Part shown: positions 16,533 through 25,403 of the stretch, one piece after another
Layout: every line of letters begins with the position of its first letter
Numbering within the stretch: the first letter of the stretch is position 1
Origin: Flavobacterium johnsoniae
Lineage (GTDB): Bacteria > Bacteroidota > Bacteroidia > Flavobacteriales > Flavobacteriaceae
DNA length: 64,000 bases
Reading direction: 5' to 3'
Assembly: GCF_030388325.1 (NCBI RefSeq)
Contig: NZ_CP103794.1
Coordinates: 2,790,001-2,854,000 of the forward strand
Position numbers and translations under genes: made by a program
Notes under the pieces: model-generated
What the model saw: the letters and a program-made list of their open reading frames with translations, nothing else
Told to the model about the DNA's origin: nothing
The model's database searches: none

Positions 16533-17582
16533 ATGAAGTTGTATCATACGCTCTCTCAAATAAGCTTTCTTAAAAGAAGTTATGCTTTTAAATTTCTATT
16601 TGTTGCATTTATCGGTATTCATATTCCTTTAATCGGAATTTTGTTTTTTGTACTTTATTTTCAGCACAATATTTCGCCAACATCCATTCTTGTTTTTTCT
16701 TTGGTAATGACGCTTATTGCAACTGGATTGACACTTCTTATTTTAAATCGATTAATAAAACCAATTCAGACAGCATCTAAAGCATTGGCCGATTACAGAA
16801 ATTCACGAAAATTATCGGCATTACCAACAGAATATACAGACGAAGCCGGTTTATTAATGTGTAATATTCAAGAATCTATTTATGAGGCAGAAGGTTTTAT
16901 TAATGAAAAACAAGATTTAATTTATATGCTTTCGCATGATTTGAAAAACTTTGCTGGAAATCCGCAAGGTTTGGCTAAATTGATCATAAGCGAAGAACCT
17001 ACCGATTCTGTAAAAAATCTCGCTGAATTAATCTGTGAATCTACGAATCTTCAATTTAGATATATTGAAAATTTCATCAAGCTTTTAAAAGAACAAGATG
17101 AAGTGGTAAAAATCAATCAAGACATTAAAACCATTTTATTTCCAAATATACTTCCTTTTATTAATGAACAAGTTGAACAACGTTTATTAGACAAAAAAAT
17201 AAAACTGAATTTAGTTTTAGAATGTGTCGAGGCTAAACTTAAAATTGATGAAGGTTTATTAATTCAGGTTTTAGTGAATTTGATCAGTAATGCCGTTAAG
17301 TTTTCTTATTTTGAAAGTGAGATTAAAGTCCGAATTTTTGCAGAAGATTCAAAGCTGATTTTGACTGTAAAAGACAGCGGAATTGGTTTTGATAAACATC
17401 AAATAGAAGAATTATTTAAGAAATTTACCAAAATGAGCCGTCTCGGAACCGCAAATGAAGGTTCTACCGGAATTGGACTGTATCTCTGCAAAAAAATAAT
17501 AGAACGAAATAAAGGTCGATTGACAGCATCGAGCGACGGAAAAAATAGAGGTGCCGAATTTAGAATCGAGTTTGATATCTAA
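16533..17582 (+). CDS. sensor histidine kinase
   Basis: The 349-residue protein has two membrane helices (about 20-43 and 50-72) with almost no external loop, so there is no large periplasmic sensor. A HAMP-like linker follows. The HisKA box is LSHDLKNFAG with phospho-acceptor H135. The ATPase has N (NLISNAVKFSY), G1 (DSGIGFD), F and G2 (GSTGIGLYLCKKI) boxes. No response regulator gene is adjacent, so it is an orphan kinase. The stimulus probably comes from the membrane or the cytoplasm. Confidence 0.9.
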   Translation: MKLYHTLSQISFLKRSYAFKFLFVAFIGIHIPLIGILFFVLYFQHNISPTSILVFSLVMTLIATGLTLLILNRLIKPIQTASKALADYRNSRKLSALPTEYTDEAGLLMCNIQESIYEAEGFINEKQDLIYMLSHDLKNFAGNPQGLAKLIISEEPTDSVKNLAELICESTNLQFRYIENFIKLLKEQDEVVKINQDIKTILFPNILPFINEQVEQRLLDKKIKLNLVLECVEAKLKIDEGLLIQVLVNLISNAVKFSYFESEIKVRIFAEDSKLILTVKDSGIGFDKHQIEELFKKFTKMSRLGTANEGSTGIGLYLCKKIIERNKGRLTASSDGKNRGAEFRIEFDI

Positions 17583-17595
17583 TTTTCGTTCGTTT

Positions 17596-17997
17596 TTAGT
17601 ACAATGCTTTTGCGTAACTTAATTTAGGTTTTCCATCAACACAATCTACCCCGGTTGGTGGTATTATAACTTCGCAGGTTGACATTATATTCCATTTTAT
17701 GTCATATGCAGTTTGTGCGTCGGTGTATGCTTTTACTTTGGCAAGAAATGCTTCTTTGTTTATTTTTTTTGAGTATGGAATGTAAAGTGCTACGCCTCCA
17801 CAAGCCTTAGTGCCAAGTGGAGTAAAATCCCAATCTTTTGCATCGGTACATGATTGCGTAGTGGCCAGAGAAAGCGTAATAATCTCCTGATGCATTTTTT
17901 CTAGTTTTGCTGCATCTTGTTCTTGAGTTGTGGCTTCATCATTTGTACAAGAAGCTAAAAATAAAGTTGCAAGTAAAATAAAACTTAGTCTTTTCAT
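17596..17997 (-). CDS. small lipoprotein, unknown
   Basis: The 133-residue protein has a lipobox signal (LATLFLASC, cysteine at 17). The mature part holds five further cysteines (QSCTD, KACGG, STCEV, GVDCVD and so on), which suggests disulfides. It is convergent with the histidine kinase, with 13 bases between the ends. No family is recognised. Confidence 0.72.
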   Translation of the reverse strand: MKRLSFILLATLFLASCTNDEATTQEQDAAKLEKMHQEIITLSLATTQSCTDAKDWDFTPLGTKACGGVALYIPYSKKINKEAFLAKVKAYTDAQTAYDIKWNIMSTCEVIIPPTGVDCVDGKPKLSYAKALY

Positions 17998-18062
17998 GGT
18001 TAGTGATTTTATAGTTAGTTTTATTATTAGATGCGGTGATTCACAAATGGTTGCGTGAATCT

Positions 18063-18107
18063 AAAAAAAAACTGAGATACATGAACAAAAAAAATGCAGT
18101 ATCTCAG
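18063..18107 (-). terminator. terminator of the aldo/keto reductase gene
   Basis: CTGAGATAC (18072-18080) pairs with GTATCTCAG (18099-18107). The A-run at 18063-18071 is the U-tract on the minus strand. Confidence 0.7.
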
Positions 18108-18128
18108 ATTTAAAATATCTTTAAGAAA

Positions 18129-19115
18129 TTACCAAAGCTGGTGAACAGCTGGTTTTATAAGATCGTTATAAATTTTATTCATTTCAGAAATTTGTTCTGA
18201 AGTTAATTTCGGAGTATCGTAAACCGATAAATTTGATAAAACATGATCTGTTTTAGATGCGCCAGGAATAATACAGCTAACTTCATTAAAACTCAAAATC
18301 CATTGCAGCGCGATTGGAGCAAGGTTTTGCGATTCTGGAAATAGCGCCTTTAAAGCTTCAACAGCTTTTAAACCTAAATCATAATCAATTCCAGAGAAAG
18401 TTTCTCCTTTATCAAAAGCTTCGCCGTTTCGGTTAAAATTACGGTGATCTTGAGAATCGAAAGTTGTTTTTGAATCAAATTTACCTGTTAAAAGTCCGCT
18501 TGCTAGAGGAACTCTCGCAATAATTCCGATGTCTTTCTTTTTTGCTTCAGAGAAAAATAATTCTGAAGGACGCTGACGAAATAAATTGAAAATAATCTGA
18601 ACCGTAGTTACATTGTCATATTCAATTGCTTTTAATGCTTCTTCAACTTTTTCGACACTTACACCAAGATTAAGGATTTTTCCCTGTTCTTTTAATCGGT
18701 CGAAAAGTTCAAATATTTCAGGACGATAATATACTTCTGTTGGCGGACAATGTAATTGAATCAAATCCAAAGTTTCTAAACCAGTTCTTTTCAAACTGTC
18801 TTCTACAAATTTTTGAAGCACTTTTGGGGAATAACCTTCATTTACGTGAGGATTAATCTGTCGTCCGCATTTTGTGGCAACAAAAATTCGTTCAGAACGA
18901 GAGCGAACAACTCTTCCAACGGCAGTTTCGCTTAAGCCATTTTCATAAACATCGGCAGTATCAATAAAATTAACGCCATTGTCAATCGCAGTATTCAAAA
19001 GTTCGTCGGCAGTTTTATCATCAAATCCCGATCCCCATTTTCCGCCAACTTGCCAAGTTCCAAGTGAGATTTCAGATATATTAAAGTTTGTTTTTCCTAG
19101 TTTTCTGTAGTTCAT
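18129..19115 (-). CDS. aldo/keto reductase
   Basis: The 328-residue NADPH-dependent oxidoreductase has a TIM barrel. The catalytic tetrad is visible as D and Y in FIDTADVYENG (about 50-60), K in FVATKCG and H in LIQLHCPP. A cofactor motif, IPGASK, lies near the C-terminus. It is of usual length. The physiological carbonyl substrate is unknown. The gene is separate from cysM, with a word-hairpin between them. Confidence 0.9.
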   Translation of the reverse strand: MNYRKLGKTNFNISEISLGTWQVGGKWGSGFDDKTADELLNTAIDNGVNFIDTADVYENGLSETAVGRVVRSRSERIFVATKCGRQINPHVNEGYSPKVLQKFVEDSLKRTGLETLDLIQLHCPPTEVYYRPEIFELFDRLKEQGKILNLGVSVEKVEEALKAIEYDNVTTVQIIFNLFRQRPSELFFSEAKKKDIGIIARVPLASGLLTGKFDSKTTFDSQDHRNFNRNGEAFDKGETFSGIDYDLGLKAVEALKALFPESQNLAPIALQWILSFNEVSCIIPGASKTDHVLSNLSVYDTPKLTSEQISEMNKIYNDLIKPAVHQLW

Positions 19116-19123
19116 TTTTTTCT

Positions 19124-19257
19124 TTTAAGGTTCAAAGGTTCAGAGATGCAAAGCGGCAAAGGTTTTTTTTGTTTCAAAGGTTTGGAAAGAGGCAAAGTTT
19201 TTTTACTACGTTTAAAAACCTTTGAACCTCTGAGCCTTTGTAACTTTGAACCTTTTA
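19124..19257. repeat. intergenic hairpin built from an AAGGTTCAAAGG word
   Basis: AAGGTTCAAAGGTTCAGAG on the left faces CCTTTGAACCTCTGAGCC and CTTTGAACCTTTTAA on the right, with GCAAAGGTTT copies inside. It fills the whole gap between the aldo/keto reductase start and the cysM stop, which it overlaps. Confidence 0.55.
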
Positions 19258-20142
19258 ATCGAACAAATCCGAAGATAAATAACGATCGCCTCTATCGCAG
19301 ATAACGGCAACGATAACTCCAGATTCTAATTTTTCGGCAATTTTTAAGGCAACTGCAACAGAACCTCCGCTGCTCATTCCTGCAAAAACACCTTCTTCAA
19401 GCGCTAATCTTTTGGTCATTTCTCGAGCTTCTTCTTCGCTTACATCGACAACGGTGTCAACTTTAGAAGCATCAAAAATTTTCGGAAGATATTCTTGTGG
19501 CCATTTACGAATTCCAGGAATCTGAGAACCGTCGCTCGGTTGTGCGCCAACAATCTGAACATTAGGATTTTTTTCTTTTAAATAAGTAGAAGTTCCAATA
19601 ATAGTTCCTGTTGTTCCCATTGCGGAAACGAAATGCGTTACAGTTCCGTCAGTATCGTTCCATATTTCGGGACCAGTTGTTTTATAATGTGCTTTCCAGT
19701 TGTCGTCGTTTGCAAATTGATTCAGCATTAAATAACCGCCTTGTGCTACTTTTTTATCTGCATAATCTCTAGAGCCAATAATTCCTTCGCTGGCAGGCGT
19801 TAAAATAACAGTTGCACCGTAAGCACGCATAGTTTGAGTTCTTTCTTTTGTTGAATCTTCAGGAAGAACTAATTCTATTTCTATACCAAATAATTGAGCA
19901 ATCATTGCAAGTGCAATTCCAGTATTTCCGCTCGTTGCTTCAATTAATTTATCACCTTTTTTAATTTCGCCTCTTTCTAAAGCAGCCGCAATCATATTAT
20001 AAGCAGCTCGGTCCTTTACACTTCCTCCAGGATTATTTCCTTCGAGTTTAAGCAAAAGCTTTACATTTTTATTTTTAACCAAATTGACCGTTTCCATTAA
20101 CGGAGTATTGCCAATCAGGTTTAGTAACTTATGTGAATTCAT
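19255..20142 (-). CDS. cysM: O-acetylserine sulfhydrylase (cysteine synthase B type)
   Basis: The enzyme makes L-cysteine from O-acetylserine and sulfide using PLP. The 295-residue protein shows GGSVKDRAAYN with the Schiff-base lysine (about K42), the asparagine loop TSGNTG (about 69-74), the phosphate loop SAMGTTGT and SSGGS near the C-terminus. Length and sequence fit CysM. The serine acetyltransferase gene ends two bases upstream, so the two steps of cysteine synthesis are co-transcribed. Confidence 0.93.
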   Translation of the reverse strand: MNSHKLLNLIGNTPLMETVNLVKNKNVKLLLKLEGNNPGGSVKDRAAYNMIAAALERGEIKKGDKLIEATSGNTGIALAMIAQLFGIEIELVLPEDSTKERTQTMRAYGATVILTPASEGIIGSRDYADKKVAQGGYLMLNQFANDDNWKAHYKTTGPEIWNDTDGTVTHFVSAMGTTGTIIGTSTYLKEKNPNVQIVGAQPSDGSQIPGIRKWPQEYLPKIFDASKVDTVVDVSEEEAREMTKRLALEEGVFAGMSSGGSVAVALKIAEKLESGVIVAVICDRGDRYLSSDLFD

Positions 20143-20143
20143 T

Positions 20144-20935
20144 TTATTTTTTTTCTTTGATTTTAACTTCAGTTGTAGTGGTATTCAAAACGATAGAATC
20201 TGCTGGAACAGATTTTGTAATCCAAGCATTTCCTCCAACAACACTATTTTTTCCGATTGTAGTTTTGCCTCCCAAAATGGTTGCGTTGGCGTAAATACAG
20301 ACATTATCTTCAACTGTTGGATGCCTTTTTGCATTCTTCATTTCTTTACTTACGCTCAAAGCTCCAAGCGTAACACCTTGATAGATTTTTACATGTTTTT
20401 TGATAACAGTTGTTTCACCAATTACAATTCCGGTAGCATGATCTATAAAAAATGGCGATTCGATACTAGCGCCGGCATGAATATCAGTTCCTGTAATTCT
20501 ATGCGCATATTCGCTCATTAAACGAGAAAAAAGCAATAAATCTAAGTGATACAATTCATGGCTTAACCTGTAAATAGCAATCGCATAAAATCCAGGATAA
20601 CCTAGATAAACTTCATCAATACTATTAGAAGCTGGATCATTTTCTAAAATATATTCGGCATCTTGATTTAATTTTTCTAAAACGCCAGGAAGTTTTTCAA
20701 GAAATCTTTCCCAAATAGATCCGCATAAATTTTGCGGTTTTTTACAAGCTAAAACAGCGATTTCTTTAAAACGGATTTCTAACTCACTAATGCTTTCGTC
20801 TAAAGCTGCATTTGAATCAAAAAGGGTGTAAAAAAGCTTCTCTGTAAAATCTTCTGTTTTTGTTTTAATGCCGTAATTTATGTGCGAATGGCTCTTTAAA
20901 GCCTTTATATTTTGTATGATATTGTCTTTTGTCAC
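20144..20935 (-). CDS. cysE: serine O-acetyltransferase
   Basis: The enzyme activates serine with acetyl-CoA to form O-acetylserine for CysM. An N-terminal helical domain (about 1-160) precedes a left-handed hexapeptide helix with SPFFIDHATGIVIGETTVI, then YQGVTLGA and GGNAWIT. I favour the GTG at 20935 (VTKDNIIQNIK). The open frame extends to an ATG at 21001, but those 22 residues are hydrophobic and atypical. The long N-terminal domain resembles the EpsC/SRPBCC-less flavobacterial type. Confidence 0.88.
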   Translation of the reverse strand: MTKDNIIQNIKALKSHSHINYGIKTKTEDFTEKLFYTLFDSNAALDESISELEIRFKEIAVLACKKPQNLCGSIWERFLEKLPGVLEKLNQDAEYILENDPASNSIDEVYLGYPGFYAIAIYRLSHELYHLDLLLFSRLMSEYAHRITGTDIHAGASIESPFFIDHATGIVIGETTVIKKHVKIYQGVTLGALSVSKEMKNAKRHPTVEDNVCIYANATILGGKTTIGKNSVVGGNAWITKSVPADSIVLNTTTTEVKIKEKK

Positions 20936-21125
20936 AATGGTAAGAATGAATGAATAATTTTGGAACGTTAAAAGTAAGGTGTTTTTTGGAAATAAAGTCA
21001 CGATTTAACTAAAGAAATTTTCTCTAGAATATCATATTTGTGATAAAAAAGTAATTGTAAACGAGATCTTTTTATATCATTCTTAAGAAGTTATTTACGT
21101 AAATTAGCCTATAAAATTTACAAAA

Positions 21126-21827
21126 ATGAAAAACAATCAAACATTTAAAAGCGCTATTTCGGGGCTTTCTTTTTCTGAAAACGAGAAAATCTACGGGAAA
21201 TCTATTCATGATCCAATTTTGGGTTTAATTAAAAAAGAATTTCCCGATTTTAATGATGATGATTGTATCGCCGTAAACGAGTTGAATTTGTATCGTCAAA
21301 AGTACATTTCGAATTACCTTTCAACAGAAATTGGAGCGCTTTCGGCTATGGAGAAAAGCGTTATTTCTTCTTTAAAAGATGATAAATCTATTGTAAGCAC
21401 TGTAGAAGATGAGGAAGAAACACGAAATCTCGGACAAAGAGTGGCAGATCGAGTAGCAGATTTTGGAGGAAGCTGGACTTTTATTATCTCTTTTGTTGTT
21501 TTTATCACTATTTGGATCAGTTCAAATGTTTTAATTTTTCAAAATAAAGGTTTCGATCCATATCCGTTTATTCTCTTAAATTTAATTCTTTCTTGCGTTG
21601 CAGCTTTGCAAGCGCCGGTGATTATGATGAGTCAGAATCGTCAGGAAGAAAAAGATAGAAATCGAGCTAAAAAAGATTATATGATTAACCTAAAATCGGA
21701 ATTAGAAATCAGAATGATTCATGATAAAATTGATCATTTGATTATGCATCAACAACAAGAATTAATCGAAATTCAGAAAGTTCAAATTGAGATGATGAAT
21801 GATATTTTGGATCAGATTAAGAAATAA
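21126..21827 (+). CDS. DUF1003 family membrane protein
   Basis: The 233-residue protein has a variable N-terminal part and then the DUF1003 core: GQRVADRVADFGGSWTFI (about 101-118), two membrane helices (about 117-160) and the NRQEEKDRNRAKKDY amphipathic stretch. A C-terminal coiled coil follows (about 185-233). It is an inner-membrane protein of unknown function. It stands alone, divergent from cysE. Confidence 0.87.
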   Translation: MKNNQTFKSAISGLSFSENEKIYGKSIHDPILGLIKKEFPDFNDDDCIAVNELNLYRQKYISNYLSTEIGALSAMEKSVISSLKDDKSIVSTVEDEEETRNLGQRVADRVADFGGSWTFIISFVVFITIWISSNVLIFQNKGFDPYPFILLNLILSCVAALQAPVIMMSQNRQEEKDRNRAKKDYMINLKSELEIRMIHDKIDHLIMHQQQELIEIQKVQIEMMNDILDQIKK

Positions 21828-21853
21828 AAGAGAATTAAAATTTTAATTTTTTA

Positions 21854-21934
21854 TCCCGAAGTTTCGGGACCAAATTCAAAAAAGGAGCAAAGCGACTTTT
21901 AGAAAATCTAAAATCTAATCCCGAGGCTTCGGGA
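21854..21934. repeat. two TCCCGAAG-CTTCGGGA palindromes
   Basis: TCCCGAAGTTTCGGGA (21854-21869) and TCCCGAGGCTTCGGGA (21919-21934) lie between the converging ends of the DUF1003 and DUF2752 genes. A third copy of the palindrome is at 58215-58230. Each flank carries AAATCTAAAATC-like words. Confidence 0.7.
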
Positions 21935-21941
21935 CTAAAAT

Positions 21942-22226
21942 CTAAAAATAAAAGTGTTTTAAGTAATAACCTCCAAGCATAAAAAAGAGGTTTAAAATTG
22001 ACATTCTCCAAATCAGTTTTTTATAGTTTTTAGATTTGTCTAAAAAATGAAGCGCTATAAAGCCGAAGAGCAAAAGGCAAGAAAATATCGCTGGATACTT
22101 TTTAAAAGCTGCTAAAAATTCGCCTTGAAAAAGTAAGAATAAAGAACGCTGAAAACCACAGCCCAAACAGTCAAAACCGAAGATGGATTTGAAGAGGCAA
22201 GGAATCATATATCGCTCTAAATTCAT
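21942..22226 (-). CDS. DUF2752 family membrane protein
   Basis: I choose the ATG at 22226 (MNLERYMIPCLFKSIFGF). The frame is open to 22265, but the extra 13 residues are unlike the family. The 94-residue product carries the DUF2752 signature CLGCGFQRSL followed by two membrane helices (about 39-56 and 69-90). It is an inner-membrane protein of unknown function. The cysteine pair CxxC after the first segment is the only notable motif. Confidence 0.82.
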   Translation of the reverse strand: MNLERYMIPCLFKSIFGFDCLGCGFQRSLFLLFQGEFLAAFKKYPAIFSCLLLFGFIALHFLDKSKNYKKLIWRMSILNLFFMLGGYYLKHFYF

Positions 22227-22332
22227 TGTAATTATTTTTGCAATTTTACTAAAAAAATATGACAAACGATTGGAGTAGAATGGAAGTGCTATTTGAAAGT
22301 TTTATACTTTTGAGATCTTAAACTTTGAATGA

Positions 22333-22500
22333 ATGAAAGCTTTTAAAATTATAATAATGATTCTTGCGATTTCGGTTGCGTTGTATGAGCAAGTTTCAAA
22401 AGAAAAAAATATCTATATCATGATTGTTGCGATTGTAGTTTTCATGTTTGGAATGATGCAGCTGAGCGCAAAAACGCCAAGTAAAAATAACGATAAATAA
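22333..22500 (+). CDS. 55-residue membrane peptide upstream of the Smr gene
   Basis: An ATG at 22333 opens 55 codons with two hydrophobic helices (IIIMILAISVAL and IYIMIVAIVVFMFGMMQL) and a polar tail ending KNNDK. The stop lies seven bases before the Smr-domain gene. The spacing suggests co-transcription and supports a real gene. I recall a similar short membrane protein at this place in other Flavobacterium genomes. Function unknown. Confidence 0.65.
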   Translation: MKAFKIIIMILAISVALYEQVSKEKNIYIMIVAIVVFMFGMMQLSAKTPSKNNDK

Positions 22501-22507
22501 GAGTAGG

Positions 22508-23059
22508 ATGTTGGTAAAAGGAGATAAGGTTTCGGTACTCGACGAAGCCATAAACGGAACAGTTGTTTCGGTCAAAAACAATGAAGTTTTAATAGAAACT
22601 ACAGATGGATTTATGATGACATTTTTTGTCAATGAATTGATTAAAATACAGGATTCCAGTAATTTAATGAATTCTATTAAAAGAATTAATTTAGATGAAG
22701 TTTCGAAAGAAAAAACAGAGCCAAAACCGAGAAGTTTTGTTAAAGAAAAGAAAGATAAACGTGATTTTGGAGTTCCAGAATTTGATCTTCATATAGAAAA
22801 ATTAGTTCCAAATAAACGCGGAATGTCGAATTATGATATTTTGACTTTGCAGACCGAAACTGCAAAAAAACATATCGAATTTGCTATAAGAAACCGCATT
22901 CCGAAAATCGTTTTTATTCATGGCGTTGGCGAAGGAATTTTAAAAGCCGAACTAGATTTTTTATTAGGGCGTTATGACGGAATTGATTTTCAAGATGCCA
23001 ATTATCAAAAATATGGTCTTGGCGCAACAGAAGTTTATTTTAAACAAAACAATAAATAA
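22508..23059 (+). CDS. Smr-domain protein
   Basis: The 183-residue protein has a small N-terminal beta-barrel-like part (about 1-50, LVKGDKVSVLDEAINGTVVSV), a basic linker and a C-terminal Smr domain (about 90-180). The Smr domain carries FDLHIEKL and the loop HGVGEGILKAEL. Smr domains are DNA- or RNA-cleaving modules also found at the end of MutS2. There is no MutS ATPase here, so a mismatch-repair label would be wrong. A 55-codon membrane gene precedes it. Confidence 0.86.
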   Translation: MLVKGDKVSVLDEAINGTVVSVKNNEVLIETTDGFMMTFFVNELIKIQDSSNLMNSIKRINLDEVSKEKTEPKPRSFVKEKKDKRDFGVPEFDLHIEKLVPNKRGMSNYDILTLQTETAKKHIEFAIRNRIPKIVFIHGVGEGILKAELDFLLGRYDGIDFQDANYQKYGLGATEVYFKQNNK

Positions 23060-23099
23060 AATAAATTTCGAGTGCTTTAAAAGGTTCTTTTTAGGACAT

Positions 23100-23162
23100 A
23101 AAAAACGTCTGTTTTTCGATCTGATTTATCTTAAAATCAGCTTCAGAAAACAGACGTTTTTT
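23100..23162. terminator. bidirectional terminator with extended stem
   Basis: AAAAAACGTCTGTTTT pairs with AAAACAGACGTTTTTT, enclosing a second hairpin CTGATTT...AAATCAG. It separates the Smr gene from the convergent lipoprotein gene. Confidence 0.85.
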
Positions 23163-23204
23163 GTAAGAATATTTTATTTGGATTTCTGTAGAAATCTGCT
23201 CGTT

Positions 23205-24185
23205 TTATAAAGGCGCACTTTTAGTAATTGTTCCAAGAACGAAACTGGTTCCAAGTTTAAAAGAGGTTTTTCCTTTTTTCAAAACTACATTTTTAAGTAC
23301 TATAGTATGTATAAGATTTTGTGCTACTCTTTCGGTCGAAACTTCTATAATGCCACCTAATTGTCCTTCCCATGTTTGATCAACAGTTGGAGTTTCTGGC
23401 TTTTTTTCTGCACAGATTGCAGCGTCTGTAAAAATACCTGTACCCGATTTTACTGTTCGATAATATACATTATTTTTTGTTGCTGTAATTGCGCTTTGAT
23501 TAGGCTTATCAACAGGGGTAGCTTGAGTTCCAAATAAAGTTGTATCAATGTTTTCAACAGATAGGTAGAAAGAAGTATTGAAATTATAAATTCCGTTCAT
23601 ATAAGAACATTCTCTAACAGGCTGATCGACTACAAATGTTAAATTTGCCGCAGGTACGTTAGTAACATAATTTCCAAAAACAAATTTTTCGTTAGTTTGA
23701 ACCCCAGAAGGTTTAGAAAATGTGATGTTTCTAAAAATTACACTGTGCGTGTATCCTGTTATTCGTGAACTTCCATCGGTTGCATTAGGAATTTCATTTG
23801 CATTACTCTCAATTTCTATTACTCCGTCTGTACCAATCCATTCTTCTGTTATTTTTGGAGTACTCGGCGGAATTGTGCCGCAAATGTTTGTAGCAGCTAC
23901 AGTTCCATCGTATGCTCTATAAACTGCTCGATAAGAACCGTTTCCTTTTGCATCTATAGTGTAAGTATAAATAGAATCATTTTCATTTCTGAACGATCCC
24001 ACTGGCATTTGAAGCAAAAGAGCTTCCTGAGTTTTTAATTTATAAACTAAAGTGCTAGTCGCTGCATCGCCGCAGGCTTCAGCTTCAGTTGTATCTCCAA
24101 AATCTATAGTATCTACAGTTAAATCTCCATCATCGCATCCATTCAAAATAAGAGCAAATAATAAGAGGGCAGCATATTTTTTCAT
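23205..24185 (-). CDS. lipoprotein, unknown
   Basis: I start at the ATG at 24185 (MKKYAALLLFALILNGC). The frame is open to 24248, but a -7 element lies in that extension and the chosen start gives a proper lipobox (ILNGC). The 326-residue protein has two similar halves, each with a pattern of CG..PP.TP / CAEKKPETP followed by EEWIGTDGVIEIE or QTWEGQLGGIIEV. An internal duplication of a beta domain is therefore likely. It is anchored at the cell surface or in the periplasm. No family is recognised. Confidence 0.78.
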   Translation of the reverse strand: MKKYAALLLFALILNGCDDGDLTVDTIDFGDTTEAEACGDAATSTLVYKLKTQEALLLQMPVGSFRNENDSIYTYTIDAKGNGSYRAVYRAYDGTVAATNICGTIPPSTPKITEEWIGTDGVIEIESNANEIPNATDGSSRITGYTHSVIFRNITFSKPSGVQTNEKFVFGNYVTNVPAANLTFVVDQPVRECSYMNGIYNFNTSFYLSVENIDTTLFGTQATPVDKPNQSAITATKNNVYYRTVKSGTGIFTDAAICAEKKPETPTVDQTWEGQLGGIIEVSTERVAQNLIHTIVLKNVVLKKGKTSFKLGTSFVLGTITKSAPL

Positions 24186-24203
24186 TGTAAAATTTATTTT
24201 GGT

Positions 24204-24211
24204 CAAAAATA
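24204..24211 (-). promoter_or_regulatory. -7 element of the lipoprotein gene
   Basis: CAAAAATA reads TATTTTTG on the minus strand and lies 18 bases before the ATG at 24185. This supports that start over the upstream one. Confidence 0.58.
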
Positions 24212-24259
24212 GTGAAAAAAATGCCAAATGATATTTAAGATTTGACAATTGATATTTCT

Positions 24260-24267
24260 TAACTTTG
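24260..24267 (+). promoter_or_regulatory. -7 element of the cysteine desulfurase gene
   Basis: TAACTTTG lies 5 bases before the ATG at 24273. A TTTG is found 15 bases upstream, a little close for a -33 element. The message would be nearly leaderless. Confidence 0.58.
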
Positions 24268-24272
24268 CAGCA

Positions 24273-25403
24273 ATGAAAAAAGTATATCTAGATAACGCCT
24301 CAACAACAGCAATGCGTCCTGAAGTAGTTCAGGAAATGACTAAAATAATGCTGGAGGATTATGGAAATCCATCTTCTACGCATAGTTTCGGACGAAACGG
24401 TAAAACTATTATAGAGCTTTCTAGAAAAAGTATTGCTAAGTATTTAAATTGTACTGCTCAGGAAATTATTTTTACTTCTGGCGGAACGGAAGCTGATAAT
24501 TGGATTCTTCGCTCGGCTGTAGAAGATTTAAAAATAGAAAGAATTATTACTTCAAAAATAGAACATCATGCCGTTTTGCATACGGTTTGGACGCTTAAAG
24601 AAGAATACAATATTCAAGTTGATTATGTAAATGTAAATGCTGACGGAAGTTTGGATTTAACGCATTTATCTAATTTGTTATCCGATGAAAAGAAAACTTT
24701 GGTGAGCTTAATGCATGTAAACAACGAAACTGGAGCTATTTTAGATTTAGATCGCGTTAGTTTGATTTGCAAGCAATACAATGCATTATTTCATTCGGAT
24801 ACGGTTCAGTCTATCGGAAAAACAGAAATAGATCTGCAAAAAACTCCAGTTGACTTTATTCTGGCAAGTGCACATAAATTTCACGGACCAAAAGGAATTG
24901 GATTTGCTTTTGTTCGAAAAAATTCTGGTCTGCAGCCGTTGCTTTTTGGAGGAGAACAGGAAAAAGGACTTCGCGCTGGAACAGAAGCCGTGCATCAAAT
25001 TGCTGGAATGGCAAAAGCTTTGGTTATTTCTTATGAAAAACTAGACGAAGAAAGAGCCTACATAACAGAACTAAAAAACTATCTAGTTGAACAATTAGAA
25101 ATTCATTTTCCAGATTTTAGAATTAATGGAAAAAAAGACGATTTTTATAATATCGTAAACATTATTCTGCCTTTTTCATCTGATAAAACATCGATGCTTC
25201 TTTTTAGTTTAGATATGAAAGGAATTGCGGTTTCTCGAGGAAGCGCCTGTCAATCTGGAAGTATAAAACCTTCACATGTTTTAAACGAAATGCTTTCTGA
25301 TGAGGATTTAAAATTACCAAATCTCCGAATTTCATTTAGCCATTATAACACCAAAGAAGATATCGATTGGCTTATTGAAAGCCTTAAAGAAATTGATAAT
25401 TGA
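24273..25403 (+). CDS. cysteine desulfurase family protein
   Basis: The start is the ATG at 24273 (MKKVYLDNASTT), just after the -7 element. The frame is open eight codons further up, but that part is not family-like. The 376-residue PLP enzyme shows FTSGGTEADNW (about 69-79), the lysine motif ASAHKFHGPKG (about 200-210) and the catalytic cysteine loop SRGSACQSGS (about 326-335). It mobilises sulfur from cysteine for Fe-S clusters or tRNA thiolation. No isc or suf genes are adjacent, so the acceptor is unknown. Confidence 0.9.
   Translation: MKKVYLDNASTTAMRPEVVQEMTKIMLEDYGNPSSTHSFGRNGKTIIELSRKSIAKYLNCTAQEIIFTSGGTEADNWILRSAVEDLKIERIITSKIEHHAVLHTVWTLKEEYNIQVDYVNVNADGSLDLTHLSNLLSDEKKTLVSLMHVNNETGAILDLDRVSLICKQYNALFHSDTVQSIGKTEIDLQKTPVDFILASAHKFHGPKGIGFAFVRKNSGLQPLLFGGEQEKGLRAGTEAVHQIAGMAKALVISYEKLDEERAYITELKNYLVEQLEIHFPDFRINGKKDDFYNIVNIILPFSSDKTSMLLFSLDMKGIAVSRGSACQSGSIKPSHVLNEMLSDEDLKLPNLRISFSHYNTKEDIDWLIESLKEIDN

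Noticed and set aside
20084..20521. 145-codon open frame on the plus strand
   Set aside because: It is fully antisense to cysM/cysE, rich in F, C and N, and has no domain. The minus-strand frames show clear enzyme motifs.
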